This document shows, in pieces, positions 15,855 to 23,471 of a stretch of 43,273 bases of DNA (within the stretch, counting starts at the first letter, position 1; each line of letters opens with the position of its first letter). The notes below the pieces were generated by a model, which was not told the origin of the DNA, searched no databases, and was given only the letters and a program-made list of their open reading frames with translations. Both the position numbers and the translations under genes were made by a program. Origin of the DNA: Caulobacteraceae bacterium (GTDB lineage Bacteria; Pseudomonadota; Alphaproteobacteria; Caulobacterales; Caulobacteraceae); assembly GCA_025450315.1 (NCBI GenBank), contig JANWHQ010000023.1:1-43273 (forward strand), read 5' to 3'.

Positions 15855-17252
15855 CTAGGCGTCCTTGAGCTGCAGGTCCCGCTTCAGGGTGCGCGAGGCC
15901 AAGAGATAGAACGCCGCCCCCAGCAGGTAGCAGCCGCACATGATCAGGATCGAATGCTGCAGCCCGTACGACGAGGCGTGGGCGCAGGCGGCGACGATCT
16001 GGGCGGGCGCGTGCGGATGCGGCGGGCAGAGCGCCCGGTAGTTCCCGAGGGTGAAGTCGCCGCGGGCGATGACGTCGCTGATCAGGCCGATGACCACCGG
16101 CCCCAGCGCCTGGCCCATCATGTTGATGGCCAGGAACAGGAGCGAGGAGGCCGTGGCCCGCATGCGCGGCTCGACCAGGTTCTGCACCACCGCGAAGGTC
16201 GGGGCGAAGTAGAAGGTGACGACGAGGTAGCCCAGGAAGATGAAGCCGATCGAGGCCAGGGCGGTGTGCTGGGTGAAGGCGGCCAGATAGATCGGGAAAC
16301 CCATGGCGCAGCCGAACGCCGGCGCCCAGGCGTACCAGCGGATGTCTTTCTTGCCGGCGATGTCGGCGATGACCCCGCCCATGGTCATGCCGAAGACGCC
16401 GGCGGTGCCGATCACCAGGCCATAGAGCAGGCCCACGGCGGCCAGGCTGAGATGGAAGGCCCGCACCAGATAGGTCTGGGTGAAGGCGGCCATGGCGCTG
16501 CCGCCGAAGTTGGCCGAGACCAGGCCGCAGACCAGCAGCACGACGGTGGGGTTGGTCGCCAGCTTCTTCACCACTGCCCCCAGCGAGGGCGCATCGGCGG
16601 GCGGGGCCTTGCCCTCCACATGTCCGCGGGGCGGCTCCCTGAGGGTCAGCTTGGCCAGGACGGCCAGCAGCACCCCCGGCAGGCCCAGCACCAGGAAGGC
16701 CACGCGCCAGTTGAAGGCCGTGGCCAGCCAGCCGCCCAGGATGGCGCCGACCATGATCCCGAAGGGCACGCCGGCGAAATAGATCGCCAGGGCCGTGGCC
16801 CGGCGCCGCGGCGGATAGTGGTCTGACAGCAGCGAGTGCGCCGCGGGGCTGCAGCCGCCTTCGCCCACGCCCACGCCCATGCGGAAGATCAGCAGCGGCA
16901 GGTAGGAGCTGGCGAGGCCGCAGAGCGCGGTCATCAGCGACCAGAGGGCGATGCAGATGGAGATGATGTTGATCCGGCTGCGGCGCTCGGCGATCCGCGC
17001 GATCGGAATGCCGAGGACCACGTAGAAGACCGCGAAGGCGGGCCCGGAGAGGAGGCCGAACAGGGTGTCGGAGATCCTGAGGTCGCTGATGATCGCCGGG
17101 CCGACGGTCGAGATGATCACCCGGTCCAGGAAGCTGGAGGCGTAGATGGTGACCAGCAGTCCCAGCAGCCAGCCGAGATAGGCGCGCGAATACGCCGGCT
17201 TGGCGGCCGCGGCGGCGACCGGTTCGGCGCCGGACTCTAGTGTTGTCGCCAC
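15855..17252 (-). CDS. MFS transporter, spinster-like
   Basis: 465 residues with about 12 membrane segments. Motifs include SSFLDRVIISTVGPAIISDL, the loop 2-3 signature GIPIARIAERRSRINII and RMGVGVGEGGCSPAAHSLLS, all typical of the spinster-like branch often annotated near aromatic or lipid catabolism genes. The long frame to 17543 is trimmed to the GTG at 17252 because GGGAGGAAACC lies directly upstream. It faces away from the divergent YcaQ gene at 17371. The substrate is unknown. Confidence 0.9.
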   Translation of the reverse strand: MATTLESGAEPVAAAAAKPAYSRAYLGWLLGLLVTIYASSFLDRVIISTVGPAIISDLRISDTLFGLLSGPAFAVFYVVLGIPIARIAERRSRINIISICIALWSLMTALCGLASSYLPLLIFRMGVGVGEGGCSPAAHSLLSDHYPPRRRATALAIYFAGVPFGIMVGAILGGWLATAFNWRVAFLVLGLPGVLLAVLAKLTLREPPRGHVEGKAPPADAPSLGAVVKKLATNPTVVLLVCGLVSANFGGSAMAAFTQTYLVRAFHLSLAAVGLLYGLVIGTAGVFGMTMGGVIADIAGKKDIRWYAWAPAFGCAMGFPIYLAAFTQHTALASIGFIFLGYLVVTFYFAPTFAVVQNLVEPRMRATASSLLFLAINMMGQALGPVVIGLISDVIARGDFTLGNYRALCPPHPHAPAQIVAACAHASSYGLQHSILIMCGCYLLGAAFYLLASRTLKRDLQLKDA

Positions 17253-17370
17253 GGTTTCCTCCCTTGGCGAGACGATCCTAGGCAGGAAATCCGCCCCCTG
17301 GATAGCCGCCGCCACTTCACGAGCGCGCCAGGCTTGGACCAAGCTGGCGAGGGATTCGCGGAGGGCGCGC

Positions 17371-18579
17371 GTGGCGCGGGGTAAGGACAGTCTGTCGGCG
17401 GGCGAGGCGCGGCGCATCGCCCTGGCCGCCCAGGGCCTGGCGGGGCCGAGGCCGCAGGGCGCGCCCGGCCGCGCGCAGCTGCTGAAGACCCTGGACCGCC
17501 TGGGCGTGGTGCAGATCGACTCCGTCAACGTGGTGTCGCGCACCCACTACCTGCCGTTCTTCTCGCGCCTGGGCGCCTATCCGCGCGAGCTGCTGGACCA
17601 GACCGCCTGGGGCCGGCCGAAGCGCCTGGCCGAGTACTGGTGCCACGAGGCGGCGCTGCTGCCGGCGGCGCGCCACCCCCTGTTCCGCTGGCGGATGGAG
17701 GATGCGCGCGCGGGCATCGGCACCTGGAGGGGCGTGGCGCGGTTCCTGCGCGAGCGGCGCGATCTGGTCGACCGGGCTCTGGAGGAGGTGCGGGCGCGGG
17801 GCCCGATCTCGGCGGCCGAGCTGGAGCTCGGCGAGAAGCGGCAGGGCGGCTGGTGGGGCTGGAGCGACGCCAAGCGGGCGCTGGAGTGCCTGTTCTGGGC
17901 CGGCGAGCTGACCACCGCCACGCGGCGGGCGACGTTCGAACGGGTCTATGGCCTGCCTGAGATGGTGCTGCCACGGAGCGTCCTCGACGCCCCGACCCCG
18001 CCGCGCGAGGAGGCGCAGCGCCAGCTGATCGCCTTGGCCGCGCGCGCCATGGGCGTGGCCGGCGAGCTCGACCTCAAGGTCTATTTCCGCATGCCGGTGG
18101 AAGGCTTCAAGGCCCGTCTGGCCGAGCTGGTCGAGGCGGGGACGCTGCTTCCCGTGACGGTGAAGGGCTGGCGCGGGCCGGCCTACCTGGACCCCGCCGC
18201 CCGCCATCCGCGAAGGGCCGGCGGCCAGGCGCTGCTCTCGCCCTTCGACAACCTGATCTGGTTCCGCGACCGCACCGAGCGGCTGTTCGGCCTCAGGTAC
18301 CGGATCGGGATCTACACCCCCGCCCACAAGCGCGAGCACGGCTACTATGTGCTGCCGTTCCTCGAGGGCGAGGCCGTCACCGCCCGCGTCGACCTGAAGG
18401 CCGACCGCAAGGCCGGCGTCCTGCTGGTCCAAGCCGCCCATGCCGAGCCCGGCGCCACGCCCGAGACGCCGGCGCGGCTGGCCACGGAACTGCGGCTGAT
18501 GGCGGGCTGGCTGGGGCTGTCGGACGTCGTGGTGCAGCCGCGCGGCGGTCTGGCGGAGGCCTTGGCGGCGGAGCTCTAA
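17371..18579 (+). CDS. YcaQ/AlkX-type DNA glycosylase (winged-helix family)
   Basis: 402 residues of the HTH_42 family; E. coli YcaQ (AlkX) removes alkylated bases and unhooks interstrand crosslinks. The motif VVQIDSVNVVSRTHYLPFFS carries the Gln-x-Asp pair assigned to catalysis in AlkX. RLAEYWCHEAALLP and the C-terminal ALLSPFDNLIWFRDRTERLFG, HGYYVLPFL and RVDLKADRKAGVL blocks are intact. The start is the GTG at 17371 after GGAGGGCGCGC; a longer frame to 17200 would overlap the divergent MFS start and is rejected. Length equals the E. coli protein. Confidence 0.9.
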   Translation: MARGKDSLSAGEARRIALAAQGLAGPRPQGAPGRAQLLKTLDRLGVVQIDSVNVVSRTHYLPFFSRLGAYPRELLDQTAWGRPKRLAEYWCHEAALLPAARHPLFRWRMEDARAGIGTWRGVARFLRERRDLVDRALEEVRARGPISAAELELGEKRQGGWWGWSDAKRALECLFWAGELTTATRRATFERVYGLPEMVLPRSVLDAPTPPREEAQRQLIALAARAMGVAGELDLKVYFRMPVEGFKARLAELVEAGTLLPVTVKGWRGPAYLDPAARHPRRAGGQALLSPFDNLIWFRDRTERLFGLRYRIGIYTPAHKREHGYYVLPFLEGEAVTARVDLKADRKAGVLLVQAAHAEPGATPETPARLATELRLMAGWLGLSDVVVQPRGGLAEALAAEL

Positions 18580-18580
18580 A

Positions 18581-18711
18581 CCCCTCTCCCTTCAGGGGGA
18601 GGGGCAGGGGCAGGGGTCCGCGCGGCGCTTCTGCAGCGGAGCGAGCCGCTTTCGAAGCGGTCAGGGTTCTTTGGACTCCCTCCCTCGATCCATTCCCCTG
18701 GGGGGAGGGAA
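18581..18711. repeat. Hairpin-rich spacer between convergent genes
   Basis: Three palindromes: CCCCTCTCCC-TTCA-GGGGGAGGGG (18581-18604, one mismatch), CCGCTT-TCG-AAGCGG (18646-18660) and a TCCCC...GGGGA motif just before the oxygenase stop. The spacer separates the convergent YcaQ-like and oxygenase genes and may serve as a two-way transcript end. Its first and last segments resemble the palindromes at 5050-5190. Confidence 0.5.
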
Positions 18712-18712
18712 G

Positions 18713-20170
18713 CTAGGCCGCGACGGCTTGCGTGGTCTTCCGCCTGGCCTTGGCCAGCTCTTCGCCGGGGACCCAGTTGCCGTGCAGGCCGAAGCGCATG
18801 CGCAGGGGCACGTGGATGGCGGCCATCGGGCCCTCGTCCACGTGCTGGGCGTCGAACAGCAGAAGGTCCGACTTGCCGTCGTCCTGGTGCTGCTGGATCT
18901 GCACGATGTAACCCTCGCCCTCGGGCGCGTCCTTGGACTTGGGGATGAAGCAGGGCTCCTGCAGCGCGCGATTGGCGCCGGCCTGCCACACCTTGGCCTG
19001 GCCGGTCGAGGTGTCCACGTGCCCGAGCGAGGCCCGCGAGCCGGGCCCCATGCCCATGCCCAGCATCCAGCCATGCCGGTAGGCTTCGGTGTTGTAGCGT
19101 TCGTCCATGCGCGGGAATTCGCCGACGAACTCACTGAGCCGCTCGCGGCTCTCGAACTCGCCGGAGTTGGAGTCCATGTCGACGGTCCAGCGGGTCAGGT
19201 GCGAGGCCGACTCGGGCCCGTTGAAGGGCGCGCCGTGGATGTCGGGGAAGAAGGGGAACATGTTGTTCTTCGCCTCGGGGGTGTCGAAGTAGATCTTCGT
19301 CCCGTCGTTGAAGGCGTTCATCACGTGGCTGGCGAACAGGTTGGGCGCGGTGAACATCTTGATGTCCTTGGCGTCTCCACCCCTCGGCAGCACCACCAGG
19401 TGCACCGGCATGGTGGTGTCGAAGCCGAAGTGGGGCAGCCCCGCCTGCAGCCGCTCCCAGGACGAGGTGATCGGCACCACATGGAAGAGGGCGTAATCCC
19501 GGGTCAGCCCGAAGTCGTGCATCATGGCGTAGTAGGGGATCTCGAAGGCGACCTCGCGGGTCTTCTTCCCTTCGGGCGTGATCTCCCAATAGACCATGTC
19601 GCGCGTCAAAAGGCCCTTGGAGGCATAGCTGAAGCAGCACATGTCGCCGGTCTCGGGGTCGATCTTCGGGTGGGCGGTGAAGGTCGGCGAGGTGATCTGG
19701 CCGTCGAAGTCGTGATAGCCGAAGGTCTCCAGGCTGTTGGCGTCCATCGCCACCGCCGGGGAGTCCTCCTTCAGCCCGAACAGATAGCCGCCGTGGAAGA
19801 AGGCGTTGGTGTTGGCGGTGCCGCGGTAGCGGCCCTTCACCGAAGGATCGTCGGTCAGCGGGTTGCGGTAGGCGCCGAACAGGGCGCGGCCCGCCTTTTC
19901 CTCCAGGTTGAACTTGTCGGTGCGGACATAGCGCTGCTTGAAATCGACCCGGCCGTCCTTGAAGCGGAACTGGGCGATCATGCCGTCGCCGTTGAAGGCG
20001 ATGTCGTCGCCCAGCAGCGGCGGGTGCTTGGGATCGGGCTGCACGCGGAAGAATGCGCCGTCCAGATCGGCCGGGACCTCGCCTTCGATGTCCAGGTCCG
20101 TCACGTCGCCCTCGATGCGGATCGGCTCGAACACGCCGGTGAAGCTCGGGGAGTTGGGGAACTTGGCCAT
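18713..20170 (-). CDS. Carotenoid-cleavage-type oxygenase (RPE65 / lignostilbene dioxygenase family)
   Basis: 485 residues of the Fe(II) seven-bladed-propeller oxygenases that cut C=C double bonds in carotenoids or stilbenes. The four iron-binding histidines are visible in FTAHPKID, MMHDFGLT, FASHVMNAF and the C-terminal GLHGNWVPGEE. GAFFRVQPDPKHPP and FNGDGMIAQF near the N-terminus are also family marks. The ATG at 20170 follows AGGAACCCTGAC. There is no signal peptide, so it is cytoplasmic. Both carotenoid-derived and lignin-derived substrates are possible; no carotenoid genes are nearby. The next gene upstream on the same strand, rsgA, ends 78 bases away. Confidence 0.92.
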   Translation of the reverse strand: MAKFPNSPSFTGVFEPIRIEGDVTDLDIEGEVPADLDGAFFRVQPDPKHPPLLGDDIAFNGDGMIAQFRFKDGRVDFKQRYVRTDKFNLEEKAGRALFGAYRNPLTDDPSVKGRYRGTANTNAFFHGGYLFGLKEDSPAVAMDANSLETFGYHDFDGQITSPTFTAHPKIDPETGDMCCFSYASKGLLTRDMVYWEITPEGKKTREVAFEIPYYAMMHDFGLTRDYALFHVVPITSSWERLQAGLPHFGFDTTMPVHLVVLPRGGDAKDIKMFTAPNLFASHVMNAFNDGTKIYFDTPEAKNNMFPFFPDIHGAPFNGPESASHLTRWTVDMDSNSGEFESRERLSEFVGEFPRMDERYNTEAYRHGWMLGMGMGPGSRASLGHVDTSTGQAKVWQAGANRALQEPCFIPKSKDAPEGEGYIVQIQQHQDDGKSDLLLFDAQHVDEGPMAAIHVPLRMRFGLHGNWVPGEELAKARRKTTQAVAA

Positions 20171-20248
20171 GTCAGGGTTCCTGTCTTGTGGCGTCGACGA
20201 ATAGGCGGCCATGCAGCCCGGGATCAAGCTGGGGCAGAATGATTTCGA

Positions 20249-21337
20249 TCAATCGGTCCAGTCTCCCCGCTTGCGCTTGGCGTGTTCGCGCACGCCCTTG
20301 TGGATGGAGCGCCACTTCCGGCGCTGGTCGGCCTGGGCGAGAGGATCGGCGCCGCGCTCGTGGTGATCGAGTTCGCGTCTCAGCTTGTGGAACCCCGCCA
20401 GCCGGTCGGCCGCCAGGACCCCGGCTTCCGCCGCGCCCCTGACCGCGCAGCCGGGCTCGGCCTGGTGGCGGCAGTCGCCGAAGCGGCAGGCCCGCGCCAG
20501 GGTCTCGATGTCGGCGAAGGCGGCGTCCAGGCCCGCGTCGCTGGCGGGAGTCAGGAGCCGCATGCCGGGCGTGTCGAGCACCATGCCGCCGCCGGGCAGC
20601 AGGATCAGCTCCCGGCGCGTGGTGGTGTGGCGTCCTCGCCCGTCCCCGCGGATGCCGGCCACGGCCTGGCGCTCTTCGCCGAGCAAGCCGTTCACCAGGC
20701 TCGACTTGCCGACGCCCGAGGCGCCCAAGAGGGCCGCTGCGCGGCCCGGGCCGATCAGCGCGCGCACCGCCTCCACGCCCTCGCCTGTGGGATTGCAGAC
20801 GCCGACCACCGCCGCGCCGGGCGCGATCTGAGCGATCAGTTCGATCAGCCGGCCGGCGTCGGGGACTAGGTCGATCTTGGTCAGCACCACCACCGGCTCG
20901 GCGTCGCTTTCCCAGCCGGCGGCCAGGAAGCGCTCCAGCCGGCGGAAGTTGAGGTCCAGGTGGGCGGCGGTGACGATCAGCACCAGGTCGGCGTTGGCGG
21001 CCAGCACCTCGGTCCGGGCGCTCGCCTCGGGCCGGTTCGGATCGGCGTTCGAGCGGGTGAAGGCGCCGCGGCGGGGCAGCACCTTCTCGATCAGCGCCTT
21101 GCCTGGCGAGGCGCGCGCGGCGACCCAGTCGCCGACGGCCGGGAAGCCGCCGGGGCCGACCTCGTGGCGCATGCGTCCCGAAGCGACGGCGTCGAGTTCG
21201 CCGGTCTCGGCATAGAGCACGAAGCGGTCGCGGTGCTGAGCCGCGACGCGGGCGGGGAGGAGATCGGTCTCGCCGAGCGCGGCGAAGGCGGAGGCGAGCG
21301 CGGGCGTCCACCCGAGCTCATCGAGGTCGTAGGTCAA
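20249..21337 (-). CDS. rsgA: Ribosome small-subunit-dependent GTPase RsgA
   Basis: 362 residues of the circularly permuted GTPase that checks late 30S assembly. An N-terminal OB-fold (VLYAETGELDAVASGRMRHE) precedes the permuted motifs: G4 VVLTKIDLV, then G1 GASGVGKSSLVNGLLG, then G3 LDTPGMR. The C-terminal zinc knuckle is ACRFGDCRHQAEPGCAV. The start appears to be TTG at 21337, with GGAG eight bases upstream; no ATG or GTG is available in frame nearby. A short ORF with a strong ribosome site lies 66 bases upstream. Confidence 0.95.
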   Translation of the reverse strand: MTYDLDELGWTPALASAFAALGETDLLPARVAAQHRDRFVLYAETGELDAVASGRMRHEVGPGGFPAVGDWVAARASPGKALIEKVLPRRGAFTRSNADPNRPEASARTEVLAANADLVLIVTAAHLDLNFRRLERFLAAGWESDAEPVVVLTKIDLVPDAGRLIELIAQIAPGAAVVGVCNPTGEGVEAVRALIGPGRAAALLGASGVGKSSLVNGLLGEERQAVAGIRGDGRGRHTTTRRELILLPGGGMVLDTPGMRLLTPASDAGLDAAFADIETLARACRFGDCRHQAEPGCAVRGAAEAGVLAADRLAGFHKLRRELDHHERGADPLAQADQRRKWRSIHKGVREHAKRKRGDWTD

Positions 21338-21403
21338 TGCGAGGGCTCCAGTCGGAAATCCGAAGGGCGGCGTAGAGCGCGCGCCTGGAGCCGGAGCCGG
21401 ATG

Positions 21404-21457
21404 CTAGCCGGCCACGGGCGCGCGCCCGCTGGGGCGGGAGGTCGAGACAGCATCCAT
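21404..21457 (-). CDS. Candidate 17-codon leader ORF upstream of rsgA
   Basis: ATG at 21457 with AAAGGAGGGCGACAC directly upstream, one of the best ribosome sites in the window. It encodes MDAVSTSRPSGRAPVAG followed by TAG. It is on the same strand as rsgA and ends 66 bases before the rsgA TTG. The strength of the site argues for translation; a leader-peptide or coupling role is inference. I know no family for it. Confidence 0.4.
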   Translation of the reverse strand: MDAVSTSRPSGRAPVAG

Positions 21458-21528
21458 GTGTCGCCCTCCTTTGCGGCTGGAGCCGATGAGCGGCCTGAGA
21501 CTAGCCGATGCGGGGCCTTGCGGCCATG

Positions 21529-21564
21529 AAAAAGGGCGCTCCTGCTAGCGACGCAGGGGCGCCC
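21529..21564 (-). terminator. Intrinsic terminator on the minus strand, with no assigned gene
   Basis: On the minus strand a 12-bp stem (GGGCGCCCCTGC / GCAGGAGCGCCC, one mismatch) with a seven-base loop is followed by TTTTT at 21533-21529. The nearest minus-strand gene upstream ends at 21923, over 350 bases away, with a plus-strand gene in between. It therefore either ends a long 3' region or, more interestingly, closes a small RNA transcribed from about 21700. Another perfect hairpin, GGATGTT-N4-AACATCC, lies at about 21644-21661. Confidence 0.7.
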
Positions 21565-21689
21565 ACGGCTTGAACGCCGCCCGCCAGGATTTGTTCAACC
21601 GACGGAGCCCGGGCAAGCCGAACCGGCCCCAGGGCCGCCAACAACAGGATGTTGCGGAACATCCGGGCGCCCGCGCCGTTCGTGCAGGC

Positions 21690-21896
21690 ATGATCGTCAC
21701 CCTGATCCGCCCCCAATCCCCCGGGACCGACTGGTTGCTTGCGCCCGAAGACGGGTCAGAGCCGGAGCGGCTGCGCCTGGGTCTGAACGAGAAGCTGACC
21801 CTGGAGATGGTGATGGGCGGCTCGGACCGCGTCCGCGTCCACGCCCGCCGGGCCGGCGACGGCTGGGACATCCTGAGGCGCGTCGCCGACGCGTGA
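21690..21896 (+). CDS. Small hypothetical protein
   Basis: 68 residues beginning MIVTLIRPQSPGTDWLLAPE and ending GWDILRRVADA. Codons are strongly G/C at the third position in this frame, which supports it over the overlapping minus-strand frames. It has no signal peptide or membrane segment. It contains a central LRLGLNEKLTLEMVMGG and may be a small beta/alpha domain. The ribosome site is weak (GCAGGC). It is convergent with the GlsB-like gene. I do not recognise the family. Confidence 0.6.
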   Translation: MIVTLIRPQSPGTDWLLAPEDGSEPERLRLGLNEKLTLEMVMGGSDRVRVHARRAGDGWDILRRVADA

Positions 21897-21922
21897 GGGG
21901 CGGCGCGGCCCGATGATCTGGC

Positions 21923-22180
21923 TCACACCCTGCGACGGCCGACGACGGCGTGCCAGATCACCAGCACCACAACCGCGCCGACGGCGGCGACCAGGATGCT
22001 GTAGAGGTTGATGCCGCTGACGCCGGAATGGCCGATCAGGTGGAACAGGAATCCGCCAACGAACGCGCCGACCGCGCCCACCAGGATGTCGCCGAGGAAG
22101 CCCTCGCCGCGACGATTGACGATCATGCTGCCGATCCAGCCGGCGATCAGGCCCACGACGAGCCAGGCGATGATGCTCAT
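21923..22180 (-). CDS. GlsB/YeaQ/YmgE-family stress-response membrane protein
   Basis: 85 residues with three membrane helices and the glycine-rich family pattern: MSIIAWLVVGLIAGWIGS, then GDILVGAVGAFVGGFLF and a final helix ending VIWHAVVG. The family (transglycosylase-associated, PF04226) is induced by acid and general stress in many bacteria; its molecular role is unknown. The ATG has GGAGGGGACTC upstream. A GGAAC-N17-CGTC sequence at 22253-22278 resembles the promoter of the alphaproteobacterial general stress sigma factor EcfG/SigT, which fits the family. Confidence 0.9.
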   Translation of the reverse strand: MSIIAWLVVGLIAGWIGSMIVNRRGEGFLGDILVGAVGAFVGGFLFHLIGHSGVSGINLYSILVAAVGAVVVLVIWHAVVGRRRV

Positions 22181-22252
22181 GAGTCCCCTCCGTAGGACTT
22201 AAGCCCGGCTGTCAGGCCAAAGCGCCGCGCGCGCGGCCCCGCCATCAGACAA

Positions 22253-22278
22253 GACGCCCAGGCGGCGAGGGAGGTTCC
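22253..22278 (-). promoter_or_regulatory. Candidate EcfG (SigT)-type stress promoter
   Basis: Minus strand GGAAC (22278-22274), a 17-base spacer, then CGTC (22256-22253). The known consensus is GGAAC-N16/17-CGTT. It would start transcription near 22246, about 65 bases before the GlsB-like ATG. Confidence 0.45.
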
Positions 22279-22360
22279 GCGGGGGAGGGCCGCAACGCAT
22301 GCGCGGCCGGAGGGGTCCCCGGCCGCGCAACGGTTCGGACGACTGTCTTCTTGGGCCGGC

Positions 22361-22615
22361 TTACTTGGCGGGGGCGGCGTCGGCCTTCGCCTTGGCCTTC
22401 TTCGCGGCCATGTGGTGCTTGGCGGCCACGTGGTGCTTGGCGTGCTTCTTCATATGCTTGCCGTGATGGGAGGCCTTGGGCTTCTCCGGCGGATTGGGGA
22501 TCGGGGCCATGGTGCCCGGGCCCGACGGAGCGGCGTCCTGCGCATAGGCGACGACGCCGCCGGACAGGACGAGCGCCGACAGGGCGGCGGCCCCGACGAG
22601 AGCTTTGAGGTTCAT
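22361..22615 (-). CDS. Small exported His/Lys-rich protein
   Basis: 84 residues. A clear signal peptide (LKALVGAAALSALVLSGGVVAYA then QDAAP) is followed by a short proline segment. The C-terminal half is low-complexity with repeating HHGKHMKKHAKHHVAAKHHM and then an Ala-Lys tail. At least eight histidines and many lysines suggest metal or polyanion binding in the periplasm. The ATG at 22615 has GGAGCAACGCTT upstream. Homologous KH-rich small proteins are common but uncharacterised. Function is unknown. Confidence 0.75.
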   Translation of the reverse strand: MNLKALVGAAALSALVLSGGVVAYAQDAAPSGPGTMAPIPNPPEKPKASHHGKHMKKHAKHHVAAKHHMAAKKAKAKADAAPAK

Positions 22616-22949
22616 AAGCGTTGCTCCTTGGAGTTTCTGGGAATGGCGAGGGCCCATTCGGCGCCCAAACTCTCATGGGTCCTTCGACGCGACGCAACCA
22701 TGAGTCTACGCCGCTTGCGCCAAGCCGCACAACGGCCGGCAGACAAGTCCTGGAGCTGGGGTTCGTACTCAATTGATGCTCGGCAGAATCAGTTCACTCC
22801 GCTCGTCCCGGCGAAGGCCGGGACCCAGGTCAAGTGACACGGATCATGCGGCGCGCGGCCACGGCGCCGCCGCGCCCTTCTGCTGAGAGTCCGCTCTGAC
22901 CTGTCCTGGGCTCCGGCCTTCGCCGGGATGAGCGGATTGAGTCCAGACC
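22616..22949. other. Non-coding gap with an inverted repeat
   Basis: No credible gene. 22616-22798 holds no coding signal, although it carries the promoter region of the His/Lys-rich gene. 22799-22935 is an inverted repeat: CCGCTCGTCCCGGCGAAGG... on the left matches the reverse complement of ...CCTTCGCCGGGATGAGCGG on the right, with about 36-base arms ending in CCCAGG(T/A)C. A G/C-rich palindrome lies between. The same ends recur at 27029-27205, so this is a small dispersed element. Confidence 0.7.
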
Positions 22950-23417
22950 TTAGGGCAGGCTGGCGAAAAGCCGGAAGCGCTGTTCGGCGCTCAGCCAGCG
23001 CGCGAGGCTGTGGTCCAGGGCCTTCTGGTCCAGGCCCGGGGCGATATCGAGGTCATATTCGCCCCAGACCCGGCCCGACGCATCCAGATAGGCCCGGACG
23101 TAGCGGCTCTGGCGGTTCCAGGCGTTGACCCGGGCGGTGGTCATGCCCGGGGGCGCGGCGACACCGGCGGAATACTGCATCGAGGCGCAGCGGTCCTTCC
23201 TGCAGTCGTAGAGATAGATGGCGAAGGGCGCGCCGGCCGACTGGACCCGGATCACCGTCGCCGCCGCGTCCTTCCTGGCCGGATCGACCTCGGCGTCCAG
23301 ATGCCGATGCTTCAGCCAGTCGGCGATGTCCTTGGCCCGCAGCCCGTCGTTCGGCAGCCCCGCCAGCGCCGGACCGGCGAAGGCGCAGATCGCCAGGATG
23401 GCCAGACCCGTCCGCAT
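22950..23417 (-). CDS. Exported YbjN-domain protein
   Basis: 155 residues from the ATG at 23417. The signal peptide (TGLAILAICAFAGPALA) precedes a YbjN-like fold. The family shows in VNAWNRQSRYVRAYLDASG and VWGEYDLDIAPGL, near the usual end of the domain. Two cysteines in YDCRKDRCASMQY may pair in the periplasm. YbjN homologues are linked to sensory or stress roles but have no defined activity. The next gene on this strand is an AraC regulator 54 bases upstream. Confidence 0.8.
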   Translation of the reverse strand: MRTGLAILAICAFAGPALAGLPNDGLRAKDIADWLKHRHLDAEVDPARKDAAATVIRVQSAGAPFAIYLYDCRKDRCASMQYSAGVAAPPGMTTARVNAWNRQSRYVRAYLDASGRVWGEYDLDIAPGLDQKALDHSLARWLSAEQRFRLFASLP

Positions 23418-23471
23418 GCAGCTCCCCAAAGGCGCGCCCGCGAGGGAGGGTAGGGAGCGTCGCCCGGATTG

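Noticed and set aside
15840..15860. CTAGGGTCCGGA shared with the IS junction at 43155
   Set aside because: Only 12 bases match and nothing else of the element is present; it also overlaps the DUF1365 stop. Probably chance.
21545..21690. 48-codon minus-strand ORF (starts MPARTARAPG) with four Trp, considered as a leader peptide
   Set aside because: Its stop lies in the terminator loop, it has no ribosome site, its early codons are poor and no trp gene is near. The region is better explained as a structured RNA.
22767..22776. ACTCAATTGA also found at the IS end (43166)
   Set aside because: Ten-base palindromic match with no transposase remnant or flanking repeat; too short to call an IS relic.
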